The translations under genes and the position numbers were made by a program. The notes beneath the pieces were generated by a model. That model worked only from the letters and a program-made list of their open reading frames with translations, was not told the origin of the DNA and ran no database searches. This document shows positions 23,036 through 34,508 of a stretch of 46,817 bases of DNA, in pieces. The stretch is from Reticulitermes lucifugus (lineage: Eukaryota > Arthropoda > Insecta > Blattodea > Rhinotermitidae), in NCBI GenBank assembly GCA_026260175.1, contig JAKCWW010000317.1, positions 71,796 through 118,612 on the forward strand, read 5' to 3'. Within the stretch, counting starts at the first letter, position 1; every line of letters begins with the position of its first letter.

Positions 23036-23832
23036 AAAATAAATATGCAAATAAATAAATAAATCCAGAATTTACCAGGAGGGACTCAGGACAAACCCGA
23101 AAGACGTCAGTCAGATTCGAACTGGGCACGTTCCAAATACGAGTATGGATCCTTACCACTTCAGCAGCCTGATTGGCTCAACGCAATTTTGAAATTTACA
23201 TAAAACACTTTCGAAAAATGTATAGACTAAATTCAGAGTAGAGTATCCGCTTCAAATCTATGGCAGCTCGGAGCTATAGCCTATATGCTTCGCACCGTGC
23301 CCTCCAATCTCTTTGAACGGTGGGGTCGACCCTTGCAAGACAAGAGATATCACGTTCAGAAACGCAGCAAAGACACACACATAAAAAGGACCCAAATAAC
23401 TACCTATACCAGATCTGAACACGAAGGGAACAAGTGAATTGTCCATCTACGTCCTCGCTGTCTCACGTTCGTGCCATAACACGCCTTGAACTCAAATCGT
23501 GACGTCAAACTACCTCAAACTAGTTGTCGTCACACAATTATTCTGTAGTACGAAAATGTACTTTCCTGTGTACGTACAAGAATTACGCTTAAGCGTGATC
23601 ATCGTGGGCAGTGAACGTTGTTTTTAAAACGAAAGCGTGTATTGCAATTCACCCGTTTCAAAGGCACACGTGCCACCGCTAGGGGTGAGTCGGGGGCTGT
23701 TACATAACCGTGTTTCAATTACTATCATTGTGAGTTGTGGTTCTGATAACATGAAACACCTTTCCTTCCATTTCTGATTAATATACTTAAGACGGTGTGT
23801 TAGGATTGCTGCACGTGAATAACTAAACATCG

Positions 23833-24039
23833 GAGATTTAAGTCTTCTGGGATGTTTCACCGTGTAGGCATGTAAACAGCTACCGACGTTTCGACGGATC
23901 ATATTGCCTTCAATTTCAGGATGAAGAAGTCCCTTCTTGGGCTGGTTGACCCTGAGGGGTTGAGATACTGTGATCCTCCGAAACGTCGGTAACTATTTGC
24001 AATCGATACGGCGTAACATTCCAGAAGACTTGAATCTTC
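23833..24039. mobile_element. Fold-back element, copy D
   Basis: Arms 23833-23901 and 23971-24039 are imperfect reverse complements. Both contain AAGTCTTCTGG and ACCGACGTTTCG-GGATCA or their complements. The spacer has CAGGATGAAGAAGTCCCTTC. It is similar in plan to copy A but with a different arm sequence, so it is a related subfamily. Confidence 0.65.
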
Positions 24040-24116
24040 AACAACACAGTTGTACGAACCTCAAATGTATTGTCACGTGATAATTCTAGCGTCTTTCAAC
24101 AACATCCAGTCTACCG

Positions 24117-24230
24117 AACAAGGCGGTAGTTCATTTAGTACTCCTGTTCTTTATTCGGGAGGACCCAGGCTTAAATACGTGTGTGGAGCCTAGGTATCCT
24201 GCTTGAGATTCTTCATGGCCTTTCCTACTT
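24117..24230 (+). mobile_element. SINE family S5, copy 1
   Basis: TTATTCGGGAGGACCCAGG and CTTAAATAC match the B-box-containing head of the copy at 31165 (TTCGGGAGATCCCGGG, TATAAATTT). The following CTTGAGATTCTTCATGGCC also matches. It is decayed and probably truncated. Confidence 0.45.
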
Positions 24231-25165
24231 TCTCCAGTCAAATTTTCGAATAATATATTAAATTAAGCCACGACCGCTTCCCTTTATATAATTTATAATT
24301 AATTGTACTTTAATAAATTTTCTTTCGATTCTGTGTAACCTTAGAGCTGAAAACATCGTTAATTGAAATAAGAATAAATAAAATGTGAAGAGCCAATGTG
24401 AACCTGACAAGGAATTTAATCCTGATAATCCGAAACTTGAACGAGCACGTACCTTGGTGTCATTGGTTAATACCAGTCTAAACAGCTGAGTGTACCATTC
24501 GTTTTATGTAACTTCTATGCAGTAATATATGCGTATTTCTACTCTCTTTCCCAGTGGGTATGTAAATGTACTTAATCCCATTATTAAAGTCATGAAATAA
24601 AGACGTATGGAAAAGTGGAGATAGCAAGGAAACTGAGTTCCTTAAACTGGAATCAGTTTTGAAGTAGCGAAAAGCGAATATATCAGGTTCCTGAGTCCAA
24701 GTTGCCGAACCCCAAACGTACGTACAACGAAATTTGATGAAAGTGCATCACCTTGTTCAGAAAGTCCAAACTTCTGATGTATCAGAAATTTCCTGATTAC
24801 TCCTAGGCATTATTATTCCGGACTTATAGAGAGTCACAGAATTCCCAGAACGTGAGAGGCTTCATCAAGAATGTCACACACGTGGCATATTATATAAGAC
24901 AACATTTACAGACTCCCAGAACTTTCATTCGTCAGTGACTGCAATGGTCCAGAATGTATAATAGAGTTCAGTACTGCTGGAATTATTTGACTTTGTGTAC
25001 ACAGGCAAGTACATTACAAGGTATGACAGATAAAAAGCTATTTTCAGTTACCTAGTGATATTAATTTATTGTAATAACATATAGATTTCTTGAAGAATGT
25101 GAATTGAATTAATCTACAGACAGAAAGCGAGACACAGTTAAGTGAACAAGAAATAAGGAAAGAAA
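24231..25165. other. Non-coding stretch
   Basis: AT-rich with no gene or repeat that I can support. Confidence 0.5.
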
Positions 25166-25471
25166 GTGAGGGCTAAGAACGGAAATCCACGCGTCAAATT
25201 CAGTATTGAGAAGCTGACATTCGTTCAACTGTTCAATCAGTCACGATTCTTTCATGAATCGAAGCTTCATTACCGTATTTACAAGAGCTTGTTAACGATC
25301 GCTATTCCGGACCACATGAATCTATTTCACTTCTCATCCTATTTCTTTATGACCCATTTAAATAGTACCGTCCTTTCTAGGTCTAGTTCCTTCCAGCGCT
25401 CTATTCCATATTCCGTACAATTCCGGCTACAATTCATGCATTGTGTGATACAACAAAGACATAATACGTAA
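25166..25471 (+). pseudogene. Decayed LINE-associated fragment
   Basis: The open stretch contains FFHESKLHYRIYKSLL and AIPDHMNLFH. This resembles a read-through peptide very often seen in insect genomic repeats, of the form xKVHYRIHKxxx...INPVH. The likeness is from memory and the flanks do not extend it, so this is a fossil repeat rather than a gene. Confidence 0.35.
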
Positions 25472-25479
25472 CAAAGTGT

Positions 25480-26039
25480 TAAATGTTATGTCCATGTTCG
25501 TCCAAACAGAAAGGTCAACAGAGACATTGAAATTACCAGAGGATATGCTTGTCGACCGTCTCTACCGGAACAGAGGATATTAAATACGTCCGTGAAGCCA
25601 GCGTTTCAAATTAATCACGGTCATGTTACCGTCGACAGTTTGCAGTAAGCATTTGTCTCGACACCACTATTAGACGCTGCTTTCAGAATACAGGTCACCC
25701 AGACTGTCGTTTTGAAAACAATATATTTAATTATGACAGAAGTTGCTGGAGCACTTTCTAGATCCGTGTGTGTTATTTTGGTGACAGTTAAAATTGTTGT
25801 CCTTTGAGGACTGACATTGATAAAATTCTGTATGGTGCTTCAGTTTCTACCTCACAGAGAACACAGGCGATTTGTATTAGAGAGACTGATCAGTTAGTGT
25901 TCTGTAGGGTAATATTTTGTATGTGTTTTGATGATAATAGGAAACATATAAATACATTTTGTAACTAGGTTTTTCCCTGTCAGTATAATTGCACAGTTGC
26001 TCCATAGTCACATTAATTCATCTAAAATTGACGCTATAT
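25480..26039. other. Non-coding stretch
   Basis: I see nothing coding and no convincing repeat. Confidence 0.5.
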
Positions 26040-26280
26040 ATTCTTAGCGATTGATAAAAAAGGCAAAGCAATCCCATTACAGGCCTGGACAGGCCCTTGG
26101 GAATCCAGGAGGTTGAGGCTCCCAGATGTTTTTAGACAATCGACACATGAAGGTGGTAAGGTTGTCAGCCCTACGCACCGGCCGCCTTTACCCCCCAGGA
26201 AAGGTTCCTGGTACTCATTTCTGTTAGAGGCTGAGTCGACCCCAGGGCCATAGTGCGACCGGAATTCTTAGCGATTGATA
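26040..26280 (-). mobile_element. SINE family S3, 5'-truncated copy with exact target-site duplication
   Basis: The 17-base ATTCTTAGCGATTGATA is present at 26040-26056 and again at 26264-26280, flanking 26057-26263. The inside matches the full S3 copy at 28892-29145 (GGCCGCCTTTACCCCCCAGG, GAGGCTGAGTCGACC) in the same minus orientation. It lacks the tRNA head, as expected of incomplete reverse transcription. Confidence 0.85.
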
Positions 26281-26984
26281 GCGTCACTAAATAAGAGTCA
26301 AACAATTCTTTCTCACGCCCTGTGCAATAAAATGCAAGTTTCTTAATGTTAGTGCATGTGATTACTACTGTCCTTTAAATAGCTAAATGTAAATACAGGA
26401 CTCGTAGTTTAGATCCAGTACTCTTTAAAATACATATACAAAATGTTAACAATGGAGTGACACACTACTAAGATTCATATGTTTCTACAAGATTCATTTC
26501 TGTATCAAATTAAGAACTAATTAAAGGCTTGTTTTCTAGGCTTGAAAGTTATTTATGTTCAAATACAGATATTGCGAGGAGGCTGACTGAGCATTTTACA
26601 TGTTCCTGGAAGATGGATGTTCTGTAGAAAGTCTGCAACACAAATTTCTAGAGCTGTAGATGTAACACGTAATGTCTTCTTAAACACCCTTAAATAGAAA
26701 TGCAGAAACTAAGCCGTTCTCATTCTTCTTTGTTCTGCGAATTTGTTGAAGAATAACTTCCACACACGCAACACACTTGCGTGGAAATACCAAAATTTTA
26801 ATGAAATAAAAATACTTAAGTTTCAATGAACCATTTTTATTATCAAAAATTTTCATGCAGCGATAAGCATTCGTGAGAATACCAACGTTTCAGTGACATA
26901 TCAAAAAATAAGTGTATGTGAACCATTCTTAATACAAATTTCTTGTTGCATAGGATTAAGGTGGAGTTAGCTTAATGTCATGTC

Positions 26985-27240
26985 ACTTCGGGTGCCACGC
27001 GGTGCTTCGTCTGCACATGACCCACGCGTACACGAGCCGAACGCTTCGCCCTCTCCATCCAATTGCAAGTTATGCCGTTCAGCGATCGAAGGTGCCATGA
27101 TGATTTTTGTACTTAGCTAGTGAATCGCGTTGTGGGTGTTCAGATTTATGGCGGCACACATAGCAACTGCTCGCGACACATCGTTATGTCACGACACATA
27201 GTTCGTGAAGCGGTGTCTTAGAGGAACACAGCGTGGAAGT
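26985..27240. promoter_or_regulatory. CpG-rich stretch, possible promoter or transposon end
   Basis: About 250 bases are clearly richer in CpG than the surroundings (GCCACGCGGTGCTTCG, CCCACGCGTACACGAGCCG, CTGCTCGCGACACATCG). The octamer CGACACAT is repeated 10 bases apart. A 43-codon minus-strand frame starts at ATGGCACCTTCGATCG. It could be a CpG island near an unseen first exon or the terminus of a DNA transposon. I cannot decide. Confidence 0.3.
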
Positions 27241-27358
27241 TTTGATTTGATTATCTGCAAATGCGGAATTTTTAAAGAGAGAGCAACCTTGGGTAATATT
27301 AAAGCAGTAGAACTGAAGAGTTTTAAGCTGCTCAATAATAACTATTACAACTGAATTG

Positions 27359-27395
27359 CTACTACTACTACTACTACTACTACCACACTACTACT
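27359..27395 (+). repeat. (ACT)n microsatellite
   Basis: Eight or more near-perfect ACT triplets with one interruption, followed by imperfect AAT/ACT triplets. Confidence 0.9.
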
Positions 27396-27527
27396 AATGA
27401 TAATAATTCCAACAACTGCAAACTATACTTGATAGCATGAGTAAAATTCGTCTGAGGGAGAGTCGTTGTGCGGAATATTACTGGAGGCAAAGTATTAATC
27501 TAAGATAAATTTTAATTTATGAAAAGC

Positions 27528-27617
27528 TGAATATCGGCTTCTTCTTTCTATGGGCCCGTCGGCATTAGCTCCGGACGCACCGCAGCCTTAGGCTTATTGT
27601 GCTATGAATATCGGCTT
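27528..27617 (-). mobile_element. SINE family S1, extreme 5' truncation, with target-site duplication
   Basis: The 13-base TGAATATCGGCTT at 27528-27540 is repeated at 27605-27617. The 64 bases between (27541-27604) match only the last part of S1 in minus orientation (CGCACCGCAGCCTTAGGCTT), with a decayed A-tail at the low-coordinate end. Confidence 0.8.
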
Positions 27618-28878
27618 ACTTTTTGCACACTCGCAATTAACGAAATATCATAACTTCTGGTGTGGATATATCCTGATTAACACAGAACGTGTTAGTTTTG
27701 TATTTTTAATTTTGGTGAAAATGTCATAAAGGTTTTTCTTCAAATAATTTTTTTTCTATATCTCTGTATGTTTGTGGTAAGGGGTCAGTTCTGTTAGCGT
27801 GGGCAAGGGGCCTACAATGGGGGACCGTCGTTATATTTAGCTGTGTTCACGAAATAAACAGTCATGTTCTCAAGAAAGGCTAAAAGTTACTCAGTCCATA
27901 AAGAACTAAATTTTCTTATATACGCTTGAAGAACTCCAGCTGTGATTCAGAGGATTTCAAGGGCACACGAGTGGTCACGTTAGTTAGCTGCACTTAGTGT
28001 GAAATGCAGGTAAATGGATACATTACGTCACAAAGAACATCCGTTAATCGAGGAAAGTTTTTGCGCGCATCAGACCGTGTACTATTATCTCCACTTAATC
28101 TTCCCATTGTGCTAATCCTTCTCACTGGTTTCTTGTCGTGTGCACCAAACACTACTTCGCCATTCATCTCACAAAAGTTCCGTAGTCACAGGAACCTACA
28201 ACAACAGCAGCACATTGCAGATGTCCTTTAAGTTAGCACTACTTCTGTATTGCTTAATGGTTGCAGATGCGAATGAAGTTTCGTGAAAACCCACTGTTGT
28301 TGTCAGACTTACCAATTAGCTACCGGCTTTGTTACCATACTATTCAATAATCAATATAACAGTGGTTGAATTGGTACTATACATGTATATATATATATAT
28401 TAGATATTGAATCTCCTTCAAGCTATAAAGAAAATTATTAAAATGTTATTGTCGGTGGAAGATAAACATCTGAAAACAAACTACACAATAAAGCCTTAAT
28501 CTTAGTTACGGTCTCTGAACGTCAGTTATACTTTTGTAAAGTACCAGATGGTGCAGAATCTGTTGTAACAGTAAACACATCTTCACCTGGACTAGCAATT
28601 CTCTCCTATTACGTAACTATACATTTTGTCGATGTATACAGCCCTATAGGCGATTCCTGTCAGATTTATTTTAATATTACTTTCGTATCTATGTGTAGAT
28701 GTTGCAGATAATATCTTACATAGAGGTTCTCCGATAACAATTCTCTAGCAGTCTCTGTTTCCCTTATGCATACTTAATGTCTGAGCAATTTCATATTGAA
28801 TTTATGCTAGTGAAAATTTCCAACTTCAAATTGATTACAGCCGAAACACGGATTTCAATCATAGTTTTATATGATGTG
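27618..28878. other. Non-coding stretch with a (TA)n run
   Basis: AT-rich. (TA)8 at about 28386-28401. The plus-strand frame at 28004-28231 has no supporting features. Confidence 0.5.
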
Positions 28879-29160
28879 AGAATTGGTACAGAAAGCTATT
28901 TCATTACGGTCCTGGACAGGCCCTTACGGCTCCAGGAGGTTGAGGCTTCCAGAATTTCTAGACAATCGACACTTGAAGGTGGCAAGGTTGTCAGCCCTAG
29001 CACCGGCCGCCTTTACCCCCCAGGAGATAACCGTAGTATTTATTTCTGTTAGAGGCTGAGTCGACCTCAGGATTAAGTCAATCAAACCCGCGACCTTCCA
29101 GCTTGTAGCGCAGTGCCTCAACCAACTGCGCCACCGCGTGCCCCAAGAATTGTTGTACAG
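28879..29160 (-). mobile_element. SINE family S3, full-length copy with tRNA-derived head
   Basis: On the minus strand it begins near 29142 with GGCACGCGGTGGCGCAGTTG (A box TGGCGCAGTTGG) and has a B-box-like GCGGGTTTGATTG about 50 bases on. The body is GTCGACTCAGCCTCTAACAG ... GGGGGGTAAAGGCGGCCGG. AGAATTGGTACAG at 28879-28891 and AGAATTGTTGTACAG at 29146-29160 look like a target-site duplication with a two-base indel. A plus-strand frame across this element is spurious. Confidence 0.8.
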
Positions 29161-31164
29161 TTACCAGTTGAGGTGTGCCACAGAGTTTAGATTAAAATAA
29201 TGTAGTACGCGAGTTTTGACTCGGCGTAATAGTTCCGAATTTCGAGCAGAGAAGCTGCTGATTTATTTGAGGGATTTTTTTACCTTCCTGAGATGAATTA
29301 TAGGACGTAAACTCAGACAGGCACAGAACGCTCTGTGTAACGTCCCTGCTCTGTTTCTGGGAGCTTTTCTGACTTACATGTATCGACTGTGTGAGATTTA
29401 ATGTTCACACGGTGAAGTTTTTATTATGATCCGAGCTGGGACAAAGGGTAGTCTGTTGTGTGGTTGCTTCCGTTTCACAAGGCCATGCTGAGGTGGAGAC
29501 ACTAGATTCCTCCGAAACGTTCGTAGCCACTTACAGAACGCATAGTGTCGTAACTCATAAAACCACAATATTAGGGCAGTATAAGCCTTTCTCATTTCCC
29601 ATCATTTAAATTTCCTTCAGTCAGTATAAAAACAATAAAGCTGGTTTTGAAACTGTTGTTCCGTTCTTGTCTCTCTTTCTTATGTAGTTGAAATTCTTAT
29701 GAGAATACCATATTCACAAAAAATCTGAGACAAATATGGAATGGTATGGAAAGATATAACTCCGATGACCTACACGTAATGTTTAATTTCACTCTTTGCC
29801 CTTTTCTTGCTTTGTTATACATATTTAATATAGACACGAATTTGTTTCAAACCAAATAAATAGCACAGGTATGATATAACGTTATTATGAAGATTTCGCT
29901 TGTATTTTATTAAAAGTAGGTTACTCAGCAAAATGTTTCAAATAAAAGTTGTATGCCTTAGTGCCATACATATCTACAGTATAAGTTGTGTGTGAATCTT
30001 TAGTTCCACAATCCATTTTGGCGAAACGGATTAATTTATATTTGAGGTTTATACAAAGTAGGGGTTATTTTGAAAAGATAAGGGCAACAATTAAATTCGT
30101 CCAACAGATTTGGCATAGACCCCGCGAACGAAAATTTCTTCCTAATGCCTTTGAAGTATTTGAATAGAATTTTGTGTGGAAAAATGTGAGCATATGGAAG
30201 TGAAAATGATCTTCATGTAGACATATTTCCGAAATTAAAAAAACACAGATTTTTAGATATTATGCTATGAAAAGTTTTATGTGATTTCCCCTTCAGACAA
30301 AATCAGCCCCTGAAATCGGCTGATGACCAGTACATTAGAATTTTGAAAAATAAATTAATAAAATTTAAAGAAACAAGAAGATAGGACATTGTGATTGAGT
30401 GGTGGAACATGTAGTTAGATTCGTATATATCTAAATGCAGTTGCAGACAGTGTTATGTTGTACCTACAACATGATTTTTATAACTTGATTTTTAAAGTCA
30501 AACGTAACTTTATATAGCCCCAGAATCAGCCGCCTCCCCCAAGGAAATATTCTGGGTGCGCACCTGAGTTGGATAGAGGGTAGATGGTCCCTTGAGCATT
30601 TATGGGCCTAACAACGTTAGAAAAAACCTTTTCCAGACAGGAATGGAATCACACTTACCAAACATATGTTATTGACAGAGCTATGGTCTTCAGCAAGCTT
30701 TGTATGAATTATTCTTAGAAATACTCGAGTAGCATTTCATTATGACCTACAGCAGAAAGTCTTGGTAACCACTGTTTTAATGCTATGAGCCTTTCCAGTT
30801 ACTTATCTGAGACAGTAATGCCACTTGGAGCCAGTTTATTAGACTATATCACAAACACAACGGTAACACGCACCTTTCGTGCATACCAAAGCGGTGTATG
30901 CGTCGGTTTGCGTGTTCTGCAAGTCACAGTAGAACTATAAACTATTGTACAGCAACATGCAAAGTTATGTGATATAGTGGATATTATAAGAGAAAGCGAG
31001 GCGTGAACAGACTCAAGTTCACTTGATTTAATGATATCAAACTTCGATACGGTTATTTGTTTGACATAAATCAGTTAAAAACAGAGCAGCATGATACTGC
31101 GTATACTTTGCTACGTTAGAGGAAGATCTAAAAAGGTTATGAAATTCTGAAAAGAGTCAATTTT
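29161..31164. other. Non-coding stretch with a partial fold-back relic
   Basis: At 29490-29570, CCTCCGAAACGTTCGTAGCC and nearby sequence resemble one arm of the fold-back family without a clear partner arm. The rest is AT-rich with no gene signal. Confidence 0.4.
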
Positions 31165-31450
31165 AAACGTCGCGTTCGTATTCGGGAGATCCCGGGTATA
31201 AATTTCGGATCCGAAGGTAAGCTTCTTTCTTGGGTTTCATCGTTCCCCTCAATACAAATAAGGGGAAGTTCCTCAGATTTATCCAAGAAACTTTCCAGCA
31301 ACATCCGACATCATTATCATCATCATCGTCATCTAGCTCTCAAAGACCTAGGTCTCGTGGCCCGTTCTGGCCTCGTTGTAACAATTCAGAAGTCGCTTTA
31401 ATGGGCATTGTGGGTTCATCTATCCCGCTGATCGGTGTTTCGTAACAAAG
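31165..31450 (+). mobile_element. SINE family S5, copy 2
   Basis: GTATTCGGGAGATCCCGGG then TATAAATTTCGG is a decayed B-box region shared with 24117-24230, followed by TTCTTTCTTGGGTTTCATCG. It includes an imperfect ATC microsatellite at about 31310-31335, which produces a poly-Ser run in a spurious open frame. Confidence 0.45.
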
Positions 31451-34091
31451 TGCACGAGTCTGGACGTCTTCAATCCGCGAACATGTTGCGTCCATTATTA
31501 CTTTTTGTTCTTCATTTTTCCCAACGTGGATTGTGTTTTAAGTCTTTGTAACTATCTTGATGTTTCTGTGGTAAAACAGCGTGTACTTTGCGGTTTTCCT
31601 CACAAATTTAAATATAATTTACAGTTTATTAATTATATATTATTCGACGCGGAATTGAAAGTTACTGACAGCGTTCATAAATAAATATGAACAAACAAGA
31701 CGACAGTGTTTTTGGAGTTAAATTATTATGGTAACAGACAGTTAAAATTTAATATGTAATGACGCTTTTTTCAACTTACTGGTTTTATGGTCATGACTTT
31801 TGTGTAAGTAAGAAGTAGAGTTAGGTGGCTCTAGCGTAGTACAAGGTACTGTATTAACATCATACCGATAGCACTCAGGAAAACTACGAAGAACCCAGTC
31901 AATTATCCGTAGCGCATGTATTGATATACGACCCACACACCTTCCTAACATAAGTCTGGGTTGTCACGTCTACACCAAGATGGTTCGTGCTCCAACTTTG
32001 GTGTCATGAACCTCTGCACAAGTAGGTAAATTGAACCCACTATGGACAGACTGTGCATCTTCAGCTTCCTCTCACTTACTGACCTGCACTCTCTGATGTT
32101 ATCCTCAACTCTCTCTCTCATGAAGCAGTATTCTGTCCTTTAGGACCAGTTGCTCCAACAAAATTTCTAAACCTCCTCAAAACATTCCTTCCTGTGTAAA
32201 AAATTTGGTACGACATTATTATAGTCCAGTAAACGCACAAAGTATATTTTAACTTTCTTCGACATTGTGTAACGAAATATAAGGTAAAAGTGAGTGCCAT
32301 ATCTTTGCTATTTATTGACACAATAGAAGGAGAAATAAGATAAAATGTGTAGTGTGTTTCTGTATTGTAGTATATTTATGTATGCAACGTTTGATAACAT
32401 CTTCAATAAGCAAAGGCCAATAACAATCGTTTATCTTTGCATATCGCTGTGTATTTCATATTCAATCATAAAAACAAAAAGAAAATATGCTGTTTAAAAG
32501 TGATTTAGTTTGCAGAATTTGTGAAACCAAATGGCCGCATTAACTTTTAGCGACTCTTGTTTTGTACTAGTATTTTGGTAGGTGTGATCCAATCATGCGT
32601 TGAGTATTACCATGTATGTCTTCTTCAGTCACAGAACCCTTATACGTGTTACTGAATCTGAAAGAACGTAATTGGGCAACTTGTGAACTCCAGACTGGAG
32701 TGAACCTAAATGCGAAGCAGGGGGGCCGCTGCTCTGAGAGAGTAAGAAGGTCATTGTGAATAGATAGAGAATAGTTTTTGAGGATCGGCATTGGTTCGTG
32801 TACCAGGAGTTGTTTATTTGTTGCACACAGCTGTAATTGCGTTGACAGAACATGCAACTGTAACAGCCTTGAGTGATGAGGCGTGCAATTGGACAGGAAG
32901 TTGAGGAGAAGAACAAAAAACTGGAAATTATGTAGGCGTTTTCTTGATTTGAGTTCACGGTTTCTTATTCATCCTCGGCCAAGGCTTTTTGCATCGGAGT
33001 GACGAGAAGATCCTTTTCGGATTTCCGTTTAGGTGACGTGAACAATAGATGTCGTAATACTCCTTTATTATTTCCTTACATATTGGGCCAGTGCAGTAGA
33101 TTTGGATAATTTTACATGAAGAAAAACTGTAGCCTAAATGCGAAAATTATTTGAAAATATTTTATAAGATAAACATTAAAAACTTAGTAACAATGATAAA
33201 ATTTTAGGTTATGTCTACCACCTTGCAGATGTTGATAATTTATTGCCATTGGAAAAACGCATTGAACTACATCTCACATCCGCGTAATTTTTGAAGCAGC
33301 AGCATATTAACTTCTGGCTTGTGTGTGGCATCTAAGTGGGAGAATGGTATTTTTAGAACACTTTGTGCATCTTTATTCCAGTGTTATGCTCATACTTCGA
33401 ATGTGTATACGTTAGTTTGAGTGTTATGCGTGTGCATAAGTAACTAGATGTCTCCACTTGCGTCGTTAGGCCTATGCTCAAGCTTAGACGTAATTATTGT
33501 AACAATTTATGGTGGAGACACATTGTAATTTTATGTCACAACATTCAGAGTATGTGAAAGTGTGTAACTTCCTTGATGGCCTGAAATCTCTCTCTCTCTC
33601 TCTTAATAATTAACTTACGCTTCACTCTAAGAGAATTCATTGTTATATACACAGAAACCTGTCACTTTCCACAGCATATTTTCCGACGTAATGTGTCGTT
33701 ATGAAGCCAGAAATGATATATGCTGTTTTAAATTGGATTTTAACCACACCCGTCTCCTTCTTTGCAGTAATTTCTGCCTAACTTATATTATCAACTGTCC
33801 TTCCGCTGTCCAAAGCCGCTGTTATATTCAGGCATCCTTCTTAATAAGGTTGTCACTCAGCGGTGTAAGCAGATGGAAGTAATGATAAACTGACGCTAGC
33901 AGGCATATTGTAGGATGGATAGGTTAGGGCACTGTGTATTTGCAGTGTTGTGTACATCACACGAGAACTATCACAAGCAAACTTTATTATTATTATTTGC
34001 ATTTTTGCTGTTAAGCCGGCACTTTAATAAAGACGTATTTAAATGAACGTTATATTGTTCATACCGTGCATTTTCATTCGATCACACGTTT
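31451..34091. other. Non-coding stretch
   Basis: AT-rich, with a (TC)8 run at 33587-33603. Short open frames on both strands lack any recognisable motif. Confidence 0.5.
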
Positions 34092-34190
34092 CTTAAACCA
34101 ACAAAATGCACAGTTCTTATTTACTTCTGATTTTACTGTAAAAAATTGTATTGTGTAATAAATAAGAAGTGTGCATTTTGTTGGTTTAAG
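34092..34190. repeat. Near-perfect 32-base inverted repeat
   Basis: CTTAAACCAACAAAATGCAC at 34092 and its complement ending at 34190 form arms of 32 bases with one mismatch, around a 35-base AT-rich loop. Weaker pairing may extend outward. It lies directly before the LINE fragment and may be a small fold-back insertion. Confidence 0.75.
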
Positions 34191-34199
34191 GAATGTGGG

Positions 34200-34508
34200 T
34201 CTTTAAGTGAATTAAAGAGAAATATCATGAACAGTTCCTTCGACAATACGGTGCTGAGGAATTTACGTAAGAGGGAGGAGGTAAGAGGAGAATGGAGAAA
34301 ATTGCATTATGAGGAACATCGTGATTTATACATGTCAGCAAATATTTTTCGGATATCCAAATTACGGAAGATGAGACGGGAGGGACATTTAGCGCGTATG
34401 ACGGAGAAAGGAAATGCGTGGGGGGATTTGGCAGAAATTTATGAAGGAAAGATACCGCTTGGAAGGCCTAGGCGTGTATGGGAAAAGAATACCGAAAGGT
34501 GGAGATAA
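34200..34508 (+). pseudogene. C-terminal fragment of a non-LTR retrotransposon reverse transcriptase
   Basis: The frame ending with TAA at 34508 contains RKLHYEEHRDLYMSANI, then KLRKMRREGHLARM and GKIPLGRPRRVWE. This is the familiar C-terminal tail of LINE endonuclease/reverse-transcriptase proteins in insect genomes, which usually reads ...KSRRMRWAGHVARM...GKRPLGRPRRRW. Only about 95 residues remain and no catalytic domain is present. The usual W-A-G is R-E-G here. It is a dead, 5'-truncated insertion, and the open frame's start upstream falls in the unrelated inverted repeat. Confidence 0.75.

Noticed and set aside
28777-29052. 91-codon plus-strand open frame
   Set aside because: Most of it lies in the antisense strand of an S3 SINE.
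31230-31445. Open frame with a poly-serine run
   Set aside because: The serines come from an ATC/TCA microsatellite inside a SINE-like repeat.
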